A stretch of DNA of 64,000 nucleotides from Burkholderiales bacterium (GTDB lineage Bacteria > Pseudomonadota > Gammaproteobacteria > Burkholderiales > Burkholderiaceae_C). This document shows positions 32,726 to 43,138 of the stretch, piece by piece (positions within the stretch are counted from its first letter, which is position 1; each line of letters starts with the position of its first letter). The stretch is taken from assembly GCA_021414305.1 (NCBI GenBank), contig JAIOOS010000006.1, positions 1 to 64,000 on the forward strand, read 5' to 3'. The position numbers were made by a program, and so were the translations under genes. Under the pieces are notes generated by a model that had not been told where the DNA came from, searched no databases, and was given only the letters and a program-made list of their open reading frames with translations.

Positions 32726-33661
32726 ATGCTCGAAGCCAGAGGCCTGTGCAAATCGTACGGCAGCCGCACCGTCGTCTCCGATCTTTCGCTCTCGGTGAAG
32801 GGCGGCGAGATCGTCGGCCTGCTCGGGCCGAACGGCGCCGGCAAGTCGACCACCGTCGCCATGCTCTGCGGCCTGGTCGCCGCCGACCGCGGCGAGGTGT
32901 TCGTGGGCCAAGGCGCGACACGCCGGCCGCTGACCGAGAACACGCCGGAGGCCAAGCGCCGCATCGGCGTCGTGCCGCAGGAGCTCTCGATCTACGAGAA
33001 CCTCGGCACCGCCGCCAACCTCGAGCTGTTCGGCGCCCTCTACGGACTCTCGGGGGCACTGCTCGCCGAGCGCGTGGCCGCGGCGCTGAAGCTGGTGGGC
33101 CTGGCCGACCGGGCCAGGGACAAGCCCTCGACCTTCAGCGGCGGCATGAAGCGGCGTCTCAACATCGCCTCGGCGCTGGTGCACGACCCCGACATCCTGA
33201 TCTTCGACGAGCCGACGGTCGGCGTCGACCCGCAGAGCCGCAACGCCATCTTCGACAACCTCGAGGAGCTGCGCCGGCGCGGCAAGGCGCTGCTCTACAC
33301 CACCCACTACATGGAAGAGGCCGAGCGCCTGTGCGACCGGATCGTCATCGTCGACCACGGCCAGGTGGTCGCCAGCGACACGCTCGCAGGCATCGAGAAG
33401 CTGCTGCCGGCGACGCAGTCGCTGGAGATCGAGGTCGACGGCGTGGCCGACCTGGTGACGCTGGCGGCGCTGCCGGGCATCGACAAGGTATCCCAGGAAG
33501 GCACGCTGCTTCGCGCCGGCATCGCCGACCTGGCGCGCGACACGCCCGCTCTCCTCGCCGCGCTGGCCGCGGGCGGCCGGCGCGTCAGCCGCATCGCCTC
33601 GGCGCGGCCGGGCCTAGAAGACGTCTTCCTGTCGCTGACCGGCCGCCAACTGAGGGACTGA
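32726..33661 (+). CDS. ABC-2 type exporter ATPase
   Basis: A 311-residue ATPase of the drug/lipid/polysaccharide exporter type. Walker A is GPNGAGKST, the signature is FSGGMKRRLNIASAL, Walker B is ILIFDEPTVGVDPQSR, and the H-loop is TTHYMEEAERL. The C-terminal ~80 residues, beyond the ATPase, are usual for DrrA/CcmA-like members. The ATG at 32726 starts the conserved core (MLEARGLCKSYGSRTV). The membrane partner follows 2 nt after the stop. The substrate is unknown. Confidence 0.92.
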   Translation: MLEARGLCKSYGSRTVVSDLSLSVKGGEIVGLLGPNGAGKSTTVAMLCGLVAADRGEVFVGQGATRRPLTENTPEAKRRIGVVPQELSIYENLGTAANLELFGALYGLSGALLAERVAAALKLVGLADRARDKPSTFSGGMKRRLNIASALVHDPDILIFDEPTVGVDPQSRNAIFDNLEELRRRGKALLYTTHYMEEAERLCDRIVIVDHGQVVASDTLAGIEKLLPATQSLEIEVDGVADLVTLAALPGIDKVSQEGTLLRAGIADLARDTPALLAALAAGGRRVSRIASARPGLEDVFLSLTGRQLRD

Positions 33662-33663
33662 CC

Positions 33664-34836
33664 ATGAACGCATCGAACACGCTGACCGCGCTCAAGGCGC
33701 TGATCAGGAAGGACCTGATCCTCTACTTCTCGAACCGGCGCGCGCTGGTGATGTCGATCGCCGCGCCGATCGTCATCGCCGCGTTCTTCGGCTCGCTGTT
33801 CGGCGCGGGCGGCGACAAGCCGACCCGGGTGCCGATCGCCGTCGTCGACGCCGACGGCAGCGCGATCTCGAAGGCCGTCGCCGCCTCCCTCAAGGGCGAC
33901 ACCACCTTCGAGGTCCGCGAGCTCGCCGAGCCCGCGGCGATCGAGGCGTCGCGCCAGGGCAAGGTGCGGGCGGCGATCGTGCTGCCCGCGGGCTTCGGCG
34001 CGAAGGCGCCGGCGGCCCTGATGGGCGGGGGCGAGAAGCCGACGATCGCGGTTCACTACGACCCGTCGCAGGCGACCGCGCTGCCGATGGTGCGGGGGCT
34101 CCTCACCCAGCACGTGATGAAGGCGATCGGCGAGAGCATGGGCGGCCCCGGCGGCGGCGGCGCGAAGAGCGCCTTCAGCGCCCCCTACGACACGCAGACC
34201 TTCGCCACCACCTCGGGCGCCGACCGGCCGTACAACGGCTACGCCCACTCCTTCGCCGGCATGGGCGTGCAGTTCATCCTGTTCATGGGCATCGAGGTCG
34301 GCGTCGGCGTGCTGCTGGCCCGGCGCCTGGGCCTGTGGAAGCGGCTGCGCGCAGCGCCGCTCTCGCGCACCATGCTGCTCGGCAGCCACATCCTGAGCGG
34401 CGCGCTCACCGCGCTGATCCTGCTGGCGATCATCTACGCCGCGGCGATGGCGTTCTTCAAGGTGCGCATCGACGGCAGCGTGCCCGGCTTCGTCGGCATC
34501 GCCATCGCCTTCGCCCTGCTCACCTCGAGCTTCGGCCTGCTCATCGCCGCGATCGGCAAGACGCCCGAGGCGACCCGCGGCCTGGCCATCTTCGCCACCC
34601 TGATCATGGTGATGCTCGGCGGCGCCTGGGTGCCTTCGTTCGTGTTCCCGCAGTGGCTGCAGACCGCCTCGCTCGTCATTCCCACGCGCTGGGCGGTCGA
34701 CGGCCTCGACGCCATGACCTGGCGCGGCCTCGGCTTCGAGGCGGCGATCGGGCCGATCGCCGCCCTGCTGTTCTTCAGCGCGCTGTTCGCGGCGATCGCG
34801 ATCTGGCGCTTCGACTGGGAGGAGCCGCGCGGCTGA
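33664..34836 (+). CDS. ABC-2 type permease
   Basis: A 390-residue membrane protein of the ABC2_membrane_3 type (YhgE/YbhR-like). One helix near the N-terminus (RALVMSIAAPIVIAAFFGSLFG), a periplasmic domain about 50-195 with a Gly-rich loop, then five helices including the ABC-2 region FGLLIAAIGKTPEATRGLAIFATLIMVMLGGAWVP. It pairs with the preceding ATPase; genes are 2 nt apart. An upstream open frame of about 1,000 codons overlaps other genes and is not part of it. Confidence 0.92.
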   Translation: MNASNTLTALKALIRKDLILYFSNRRALVMSIAAPIVIAAFFGSLFGAGGDKPTRVPIAVVDADGSAISKAVAASLKGDTTFEVRELAEPAAIEASRQGKVRAAIVLPAGFGAKAPAALMGGGEKPTIAVHYDPSQATALPMVRGLLTQHVMKAIGESMGGPGGGGAKSAFSAPYDTQTFATTSGADRPYNGYAHSFAGMGVQFILFMGIEVGVGVLLARRLGLWKRLRAAPLSRTMLLGSHILSGALTALILLAIIYAAAMAFFKVRIDGSVPGFVGIAIAFALLTSSFGLLIAAIGKTPEATRGLAIFATLIMVMLGGAWVPSFVFPQWLQTASLVIPTRWAVDGLDAMTWRGLGFEAAIGPIAALLFFSALFAAIAIWRFDWEEPRG

Positions 34837-35014
34837 GGCAGGCGGGCGCGAGCTGAATGGAATCTGAGGGGCAACGTCGCCGGGCGTCTGCCCCCGGACG
34901 TTCGGTAACGCACAGACAAGTCGCTCTTTCGGGCCTACAAGGAAAGACCACCGACTTATTGCGATAGGGAATCTGCCGCTGCGCTGATCGCCTCATCCCT
35001 CCGGCGACACCGTG

Positions 35015-36145
35015 ATGCATGCCTTTCTCCTGAACAACCGCGACGAGCTGATCGCCCGCTGCAAGCTCAAGGTCGCGCAGCGGCCCAAGCGCGGCGCAAC
35101 CACCCAGCAGCTTTCGAACGGCATCCCGCTGTTTCTCGATCAGCTGACGAGGACGCTCGCCGCCGAGGAAGCCGACGAGACGGCGGAGAGCCTGCGGATC
35201 TCCGGACCTTCCGGCGGCGACTCGCTGGCCTTGTCGGAAATGGGGGTCACCGACACTGCGCATGGCAAGGACCTCATGCGCCTCGGGTATTCGGTGGACC
35301 AAGTCGTCCACGACTACGGCGACCTCTGCCAGGCCATCACGGAGCTCGCGTTCGAGCGCGATGCGCCTTTCGCCGTTCAGGAGTTCCGCACGCTGAACCG
35401 GTGCCTCGACAACGCCATCGCCGACGCCGTGACCGAGTTCGGCTTCCAGCGCGAGGCGGAACTGGCCCGACGCCAGGACGCCGAGGGCAACCGGCGCGCG
35501 GGATTCCTGGCCCACGAGCTTCGCAACTCACTGAGCACGGCGACCATCTCCCTGCGGGCGCTGGAGCTTTCGGGCATGCCGGTGAGCGGCGCCACTGGCG
35601 CGCTCCTGAAGCGCAGCCTGACCGCGATGGGCAACCTGATCACGCGGGCTATCGACCAGGTACGAAACGGCGCCCTCGATCAGCGCGAGACCTTTTCCGT
35701 AGCCGCGCTCATCGCCGACGCTCACAACGAGTGGGAGCCTCGAGCCGCCGCTGGCGGGCTCGCCTTCGAGGTCCCCGTCGTCGACCCGGCGCTGGCCGTT
35801 CGCGGCGACCGCGAGCTTCTTCTGGCCGCCCTCGGCAACCTGCTGCAGAACGCCCTCAAGTTCACCCACGCGCACAGCGAGGTCACCTCGAAGGCCTACG
35901 CTTTCGGCGAGATGGTCCTGATCGACGTGATCGACCACTGCGGCGGACTCCCGCCCGGGCGCGCGGAAGGCATGTTCACTCCCTTCACCCAGCGCAACGA
36001 AGACCGGTCCGGCCTGGGCCTTGGCCTGTCCATCGCCCGCTCGAGCGTCGAAGCCGACGCCGGAACCCTGGGCGTTCGCGACGTGCCGGGCATCGGCTGC
36101 GTCTTCACGATCAGCCTGCCGCGCATGACGTCCCCGGCCGCGTGA
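35015..36145 (+). CDS. Soluble sensor histidine kinase with RsbRD-like N-terminal domain
   Basis: A 376-residue kinase with no membrane segment. The N-terminal ~155 residues (MHAFLLNNRDELIARCKLKV..., GYSVDQVVHDYGDLCQAITE) resemble the RsbRD-N/globin-like sensor domain used in stress kinases. The H-box is FLAHELRNSLSTATISLRAL, the N-box ALGNLLQNALKFTH, and the G-box SGLGLGLSIARSSVEADAG. ATG at 35015 is preceded directly by GTG at 35012, which is also possible. No response regulator is adjacent; a small gene is coupled to its stop (GTGA). Confidence 0.87.
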   Translation: MHAFLLNNRDELIARCKLKVAQRPKRGATTQQLSNGIPLFLDQLTRTLAAEEADETAESLRISGPSGGDSLALSEMGVTDTAHGKDLMRLGYSVDQVVHDYGDLCQAITELAFERDAPFAVQEFRTLNRCLDNAIADAVTEFGFQREAELARRQDAEGNRRAGFLAHELRNSLSTATISLRALELSGMPVSGATGALLKRSLTAMGNLITRAIDQVRNGALDQRETFSVAALIADAHNEWEPRAAAGGLAFEVPVVDPALAVRGDRELLLAALGNLLQNALKFTHAHSEVTSKAYAFGEMVLIDVIDHCGGLPPGRAEGMFTPFTQRNEDRSGLGLGLSIARSSVEADAGTLGVRDVPGIGCVFTISLPRMTSPAA

Positions 36146-36372
36146 GCGTCTTCATCGCTCGCGGCGTCGTCGGCGCCGGTCGCGGCGGCATCTCCCGGGC
36201 AGGGCGTTTCACGTATCTCTCCGAAGTCTCGGCCGATTGGTACCAGTGGGACGGCGAGCACAAGGCGACCCACTTCGCATCGCCCGACGAGGCCATGACG
36301 GCGGCAGCGGCCTGCAAGGGACCCTGGTTCAACCACCCCGATCCGGACACGGTCGAGGCCATCCCGCTATGA
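36142..36372 (+). CDS. Small protein coupled to the histidine kinase gene
   Basis: A 76-residue soluble protein reading MSVFIARGVVGAGRGGISRA, then RFTYLSEVSADWYQWDGEHKATHFASPDEAMTAAAACKGPWFN and ending VEAIPL. The start GTG at 36142 overlaps the kinase stop (GTGA). The composition is that of a folded small domain, and it lies between two genes with no other explanation for the DNA. I do not recognise its family. Co-translation suggests it works with, or modulates, the kinase. Confidence 0.6.
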   Translation: MSVFIARGVVGAGRGGISRAGRFTYLSEVSADWYQWDGEHKATHFASPDEAMTAAAACKGPWFNHPDPDTVEAIPL

Positions 36373-36394
36373 AGAACATCCACCAGGAAATGCG

Positions 36395-37468
36395 ATGCCC
36401 ATGATGAAAGCCGCCGTCTTCGTCGAGCCCGGCCGGATCGTCCTCGAGGACAAGCCGATCCCGGACGTCGGCCCCCAGGACGCGCTGATGCGCGTGACCA
36501 CGACCACGATCTGCGGCACCGACATCCACATCCTCAAGGGCGAGTACCCGGTCGAGCGCGGCCTGACGATCGGCCACGAGCCGGTCGGCGTGATCGAGAA
36601 GCTCGGCTCGGGCGTGCGCGGCTACCGCGAGGGCCAGCGGGTGATCGCCGGGGCGATCACGCCGAGCGGCTGGAGCAACGCCTGCCTCTGCGGCACCGGC
36701 TCGCAGGACGGAGCGGGCAGCGCCCACGGCTGGAAGGCGATGGGCGGCTGGAAGTTCGGCAACACCATCGACGGCTGCCAGGCCGAGTACGTGCTCGTGC
36801 CCGACGCGATGGCCAACCTCGCGCCCGTGCCCGACGGCCTGAGCGACGAGCAGGTCCTGATGTGCCCCGACATCATGTCGACCGGCTTCAGCGGCGCCGA
36901 GAGCGCGGGCGTGCGCGTCGGCGACACCGTGGCGGTGTTCGCGCAGGGACCGATCGGCCTGTGCGCGAGCGCCGGCGCCAAGCTCAGCGGCGCGGCGATG
37001 GTGATCGGCGTCGACCGGCTCGCCGGCCGCCTCGCCATCGCCAGGAAGATGGGCGCCGACCATGTGATCGACGCGAGCAAGCTCGATCCGGTCGAGGAAA
37101 TCATGCGCCTCACCGAGGGCCGCGGCGTCGACGTCGCGATCGAGGCGCTCGGCACGCAGCAGACCTTCGAGGCCTGCCTGCGCGTGCTTCGTCCCGGCGG
37201 CACGCTGTCGAGCCTGGGCGTCTATTCCACCGACCTGACGATCCCGCTCGGCCCGTTCGCCGCCGGGCTCGGCGACCACCGGATCGTCACCACCCTGTGC
37301 CCCGGCGGCAAGGAACGCATGCGCCGGCTGATGGCGGTGATCGCAGCGAAGCGGGTCGACCTCGAAGCGATGGTGACGCACCGCTTCAAGCTCGACGACA
37401 TCGAGGCCGCGTACGAGCTCTTCGGCCACCAGCGCGACGGCGTTCTGAAGGTGGCCATCACGCCCTGA
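36395..37468 (+). CDS. Zinc-dependent secondary alcohol dehydrogenase (TbADH-like)
   Basis: A 357-residue medium-chain dehydrogenase. Catalytic zinc ligands fit the Thermoanaerobacter/Clostridium secondary alcohol dehydrogenase pattern: Cys40 (ICGTDIHI), His61-Glu62 (GHEPVG) and Asp159 (CPDIMSTGF). The structural-zinc lobe of four cysteines is absent; only SNACLCG remains, as in that subgroup. The nucleotide fold has QGPIGLCASAGA. The start is MPMMKAAVF at 36395, although the second in-frame ATG is possible. It lies 107 bp before the GntR gene and may be outside that operon. Confidence 0.9.
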   Translation: MPMMKAAVFVEPGRIVLEDKPIPDVGPQDALMRVTTTTICGTDIHILKGEYPVERGLTIGHEPVGVIEKLGSGVRGYREGQRVIAGAITPSGWSNACLCGTGSQDGAGSAHGWKAMGGWKFGNTIDGCQAEYVLVPDAMANLAPVPDGLSDEQVLMCPDIMSTGFSGAESAGVRVGDTVAVFAQGPIGLCASAGAKLSGAAMVIGVDRLAGRLAIARKMGADHVIDASKLDPVEEIMRLTEGRGVDVAIEALGTQQTFEACLRVLRPGGTLSSLGVYSTDLTIPLGPFAAGLGDHRIVTTLCPGGKERMRRLMAVIAAKRVDLEAMVTHRFKLDDIEAAYELFGHQRDGVLKVAITP

Positions 37469-37536
37469 AGCCGGGCGGCTCGGGAGCGCGTCGCCATGCC
37501 GCGGCGGTTCGGGTTTTCCACGCCCCCGGGAAAAAG

Positions 37537-37548
37537 ATTGTTGACAAT
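37537..37548. promoter_or_regulatory. Palindromic GntR (FCD) operator overlapping a -35 box
   Basis: ATTGTTGACAAT is a perfect inverted repeat of the ATTGT-N2-ACAAT form bound by FCD-type GntR regulators. It contains TTGACA (37541-37546), a consensus -35, followed by an A/T-rich stretch about 17 nt on. It lies 27 bp before the GTG of the GntR gene, implying autoregulation. Confidence 0.65.
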
Positions 37549-37575
37549 AGGCAGTAAAAATCCAGAATTTGGCGG

Positions 37576-38286
37576 GTGAGCACGGCCCCCGCCAACATCG
37601 CGATCCTGCAGAACCACTCGCTGACCATGCTGGTGCAGCGCGAGCTGGAGCGCATGGTTCTGGCCGGCGAGCTGGTGGCCGGCGAGAAGCTGAACGAGCT
37701 CGCCCTGGCCGAGCGGCTCGGCGTCTCGCGCGGCCCGGTGCGCGAGGCGCTGCGCGCCCTGGCCGAGACCGGCCTGGTGCGGATCGAGAAGAACCGCGGC
37801 GTCTTCGTGCGCGAGATCTCGGTCACCGAGGCCGACGAGATCTACGAGCTGCGCGCCACCCTCGACCAGATGGCGGGCAGGAAGCTCGCCCAGGCGATCG
37901 TGCCGGAGCAGCTCGCCGAGCTGCAGGCCGTGGTCAAGCGCATGCAGGACGCTGCCATCCGCGACGACCGCGAGGGCTACCATCTCGCCAACCTGCGCTT
38001 CCACGACGCGCTGGTCGAGTTCGCGGGCAACGCGAAACTGACCCAGATGTATCGCCGGCTCGTCAACGAGCTGAGCCTGTTTCGCCGCCACACGCTGGCC
38101 GAGCCGCTGCGCCTGCGCAAGTCGACGCTCGAGCACCAGAAGATCCTCGCCCTCATCGCCGCCGGCGACACCGAGGGCGCTGGCGCCCGCCTTCACGAGC
38201 ACGCGATGGCGAGCCGGGCGCGCATGCACACCTTCGCCGCGACCGGCACCGCCCCCGTGGAGGAGCGCCGCGCGAGCAACGAGTAG
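37576..38286 (+). CDS. GntR-family (FCD) transcriptional regulator of the phosphonate operon
   Basis: A 236-residue regulator. Winged helix about 12-80 (LVQRELERMVLAGELVAGEKLNELALAERLGVSRGPVREALRAL), then an FCD ligand-binding domain about 90-220 with metal-type residues in RFHDALVEFAGN, ELSLFRRH and HQKILALIAAGD. The start is a GTG at 37576. Such regulators precede phosphonoacetate-degradation operons; here phnD follows after 132 bp on the same strand. The ligand is probably a pathway phosphonate (inference). Confidence 0.88.
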   Translation: MSTAPANIAILQNHSLTMLVQRELERMVLAGELVAGEKLNELALAERLGVSRGPVREALRALAETGLVRIEKNRGVFVREISVTEADEIYELRATLDQMAGRKLAQAIVPEQLAELQAVVKRMQDAAIRDDREGYHLANLRFHDALVEFAGNAKLTQMYRRLVNELSLFRRHTLAEPLRLRKSTLEHQKILALIAAGDTEGAGARLHEHAMASRARMHTFAATGTAPVEERRASNE

Positions 38287-38418
38287 ACGGTTCAGCACAA
38301 CGAGAGCGGCAGGGCCGAAAGCCCCAGTCCGCCGGATCGTGTCAACGCGATGAAAGGACGCTGTCTTGTCATCTCGCAGCGGCACAGTAGTCCAGCCATT
38401 CACCGAACGGAGACATCC

Positions 38419-39375
38419 ATGCACAACACTTCGCTTCCCCGGCCGCAAGGGCTGGCCTCGCTCTGGTCGCGCGTTTCGGGCGCAGTGCTCGTTGCCGGCA
38501 CGTTGCTGCTCGCTCCCGGTCTGGCCCAGGCCCAGACTCCGGCGCCCGCCGCCGGGGCCTGCGAGAACCCCAAGGTGCTGCGCTTCTCGATCATCCCCAC
38601 CCAGGAATCGGTGCGCGAGCTGACGCTGTACAAGCCGGTGCTCGACATCCTGGCCAAGAACAGCGGCAAGAAGATCGAGTTCTACATGCCGACCTCGTAC
38701 TCCTCGGTGGTCGAGGCGCTGCTCGGCAAGTGGGTCGACGTCGCCGTGCTCGGGCCCGAGTCGTACCTGATCGCCAAGACGCAGGGCGCCAACATCGACG
38801 TGTTCGCGACCTACTACAAGAAGAAGGACGGCGTGCAGGAAGCCGGCCCCGGCTTCAAGTCGATCCTCATTGCCAAGAAGGGCTCCAAGTTCACCAGCCT
38901 CGACTCGGTCAAGGGCTCGGTGATGCTGCTGGTCGACCCGGCCAGCACCTCGGGCTCGCTGATCCCCGAATCGATCTTCGGCGGCAAGGTCGTGAAGATG
39001 CCGCTGAAGCAGTACTTCGGCAAGGTCGCGTTCTCCGGCGGCCACGACCTCTCGACCATCGCCGTGTTCGACGGCAAGGCCGATGCCGCCTTCGTCGCCA
39101 CGCACCGCTTCATGAACACGATCACCGCGAGCAAGGGGAAGATGAAGACCGACGACTTCAACATCCTCTGGACCTCGCCGCTGATCCCGCAGGACCCCTT
39201 CGTCTACCGCGCTTCGCTCTGCCCCGAGCTGAAGAAGCAGATCCAGGACACCTTCCTCACGCTCGACCAGAACGCCGACGGCAAGAAGTACCTCGACAAC
39301 GTCGACGCCGAGAAATTCGTAGAGATGAAGGACTCCGACTACAACGTCATCCGCGAAGCCGGCGGCGGCAAGTAA
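38419..39375 (+). CDS. phnD: Phosphonate-binding periplasmic protein
   Basis: A 318-residue periplasmic protein of the PhnD/SsuA-like type that delivers phosphonates to the ABC transporter. A signal peptide ends near LLLAPGLAQAQ. The mature part has LRFSIIPTQESVRELTLYKPVLDILAKN, the ligand loop PTSYSSVVEALLGKWVDVAVLGPESY, and DPASTSGSLIPE. ATG at 38419 is preceded by GGAGA. An in-frame ATG 23 codons upstream lacks a ribosome site and would bury the signal. First gene of phnDCEE. Confidence 0.9.
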   Translation: MHNTSLPRPQGLASLWSRVSGAVLVAGTLLLAPGLAQAQTPAPAAGACENPKVLRFSIIPTQESVRELTLYKPVLDILAKNSGKKIEFYMPTSYSSVVEALLGKWVDVAVLGPESYLIAKTQGANIDVFATYYKKKDGVQEAGPGFKSILIAKKGSKFTSLDSVKGSVMLLVDPASTSGSLIPESIFGGKVVKMPLKQYFGKVAFSGGHDLSTIAVFDGKADAAFVATHRFMNTITASKGKMKTDDFNILWTSPLIPQDPFVYRASLCPELKKQIQDTFLTLDQNADGKKYLDNVDAEKFVEMKDSDYNVIREAGGGK

Positions 39376-39388
39376 GCGAAAGCGCCCG

Positions 39389-40138
39389 ATGCAAGCCGTC
39401 CTGGAGGTGAAGGATCTGCACGCCGGCTATGCCGACCGCGAGATCCTCAAAGGCGTGAGCTTCAAGCTCGGGCCCGATGACTTCTTCGCCATCATCGGCC
39501 CGAGCGGCGCCGGCAAGTCGACGCTGATCCGCTGCGTGAACCGGCTGGTCGAGCCGAAGAGCGGGCAGATCCTGTTCAACGGGGTCGACCTGCTCAAGCT
39601 CTCGTACGCCGAGATGCGCATGCAGCGCCGCAACATCGGCATGATCTTCCAGGAGTTCAACCTGATCGAGCGGCTCTCGGTGATGGACAACGTCCTCACC
39701 GGCCGGCTCGGCTACACCGGCACCCTGCGCAGCATCCTGCGCATGTACACCAAGGACGACATCGCGCAGGCGCTACGCCTGCTCGACCGGGTGGGCCTCT
39801 CGGAGCACGTCGACAAGCGCGCCGACCGCCTCTCCGGCGGCCAGCGGCAGCGTGTCGGCATCGCCCGCGCGCTGATCCAGAACCCGAAGCTGCTGCTGGT
39901 CGACGAGCCCACCTCCAGCCTCGACCCGAAGATCTCGCGCGAGGTGATGACGCTCATCCGCGAGATCGCCCGCGAGTTCCACATCCCGGTGCTCTGCAAC
40001 ATCCACGACGTCGACCTGGCGTGCGATTTCTGCACCCGGGTGATCGGCCTGCAGGATGGCCTCAAGAAGTTCGAAGGCACGCCGGCCGAGCTCGACAAGG
40101 CGGCGCTGCAGGACATCTACGCGATGGAGGTGCTGTGA
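39389..40138 (+). CDS. phnC: Phosphonate ABC transporter ATPase
   Basis: A 249-residue ATPase: Walker A GPSGAGKST, Q-loop GMIFQEFNLIERLSVMDNVLTGRLGYT (typical PhnC), signature LSGGQRQRVGIARAL, Walker B LLLVDEPTSSLD. It begins 13 nt after phnD and its stop overlaps phnE1 (GTGA). The PhnC-specific GRLG segment after the Q-loop supports phosphonate rather than amino acid transport. Confidence 0.94.
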   Translation: MQAVLEVKDLHAGYADREILKGVSFKLGPDDFFAIIGPSGAGKSTLIRCVNRLVEPKSGQILFNGVDLLKLSYAEMRMQRRNIGMIFQEFNLIERLSVMDNVLTGRLGYTGTLRSILRMYTKDDIAQALRLLDRVGLSEHVDKRADRLSGGQRQRVGIARALIQNPKLLLVDEPTSSLDPKISREVMTLIREIAREFHIPVLCNIHDVDLACDFCTRVIGLQDGLKKFEGTPAELDKAALQDIYAMEVL

Positions 40139-40927
40139 ACGCCGCAACACTCGCGTTGCGGGTCGAAAGCATCGAGGCCAGTCGGCAGCGCACGCGGCGG
40201 ATCCGCTACCTCTCCTACGCGGTGATCCTGATCGCGGTGGCATGGAGCATCCAGGTCATCGTCGTCAAGGACACCGACTGGAGCCGGATCAGCCTCGCCT
40301 CGCTGCTCGAGTCGGCGCGCCGCTTCGTCGAGCTCGACGTCAGCGTCGTCCCCGAGCTGTGGAAGCCGGCGCTCGAGACGGTGGTGATGGCCACGCTCGC
40401 CACCGTCGTCGGCCTGGTGATGTCGATTCCCGTCGCCTGGCTCGGCGCTTCCAACATCACGCCGTTCGGCAAGACGTCGTACGCGATCGGCCGCTTCCTG
40501 ATGACGATGTCGCGCTCGGTGCACGAGATCGTCTGGGGCCTGATCTTCGTCTCGGCCGTCGGCCTCGGCGCGCTCGCCGGCGTGCTGGCGATGGCGGTGC
40601 GCTCGATCGGCTTCATCTCCAAGACGATTGCCGAGGCGATCGAGGACGTCGACCCGAAGCCGCTGGAGGCGATCCGCGCGGCCGGCGGCACCAAGTTCCA
40701 GATCCTCTGGTTCGCGATCCTGCCGCAGATCATTCCGGTGTTCGTGGGCAACATGATCTTCGAGTGGGACATCAACATCCGCCGTTCGACCATCATGGGC
40801 CTGGTCGGCGCCGGCGGCCTCGGCCTGCTGCTGTTCCGGCAGATGGCGATGTCGAACTACGGCGGCATCGCCGTCGTCATCCTCGCCGTGCTGGCGCTCA
40901 TCATCCTCGGCGAGATCGCGTCGCACT

Positions 40928-40950
<23 letters not shown>
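40135..40950 (+). CDS. phnE: Phosphonate ABC transporter permease 1
   Basis: A 271-residue permease with about six helices. The family region EAIEDVDPKPLEAIRAAGGTKFQILWFAILPQIIP is the EAA loop contacting PhnC. RSVHEIVWGLIFVSAVGLG and FEWDINIRRSTIMGLVGAGGLGLLL are PhnE hallmarks. The GTG at 40135 overlaps the phnC stop. The downstream permease overlaps its last 23 nt if the first ATG is used. Confidence 0.93.
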
Positions 40951-43115
<2,165 letters not shown>

Positions 43116-43138
43116 GCGGCCCGGCAAGGAAGTTCGCC

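Noticed and set aside
30667-33663. Plus-strand frame of about 1,000 codons leading into the ABC-2 permease
   Set aside because: Runs antisense to the HtrA-like protease and aminotransferase and over the ABC ATPase gene; only the part from ATG 33664 encodes a recognisable protein.
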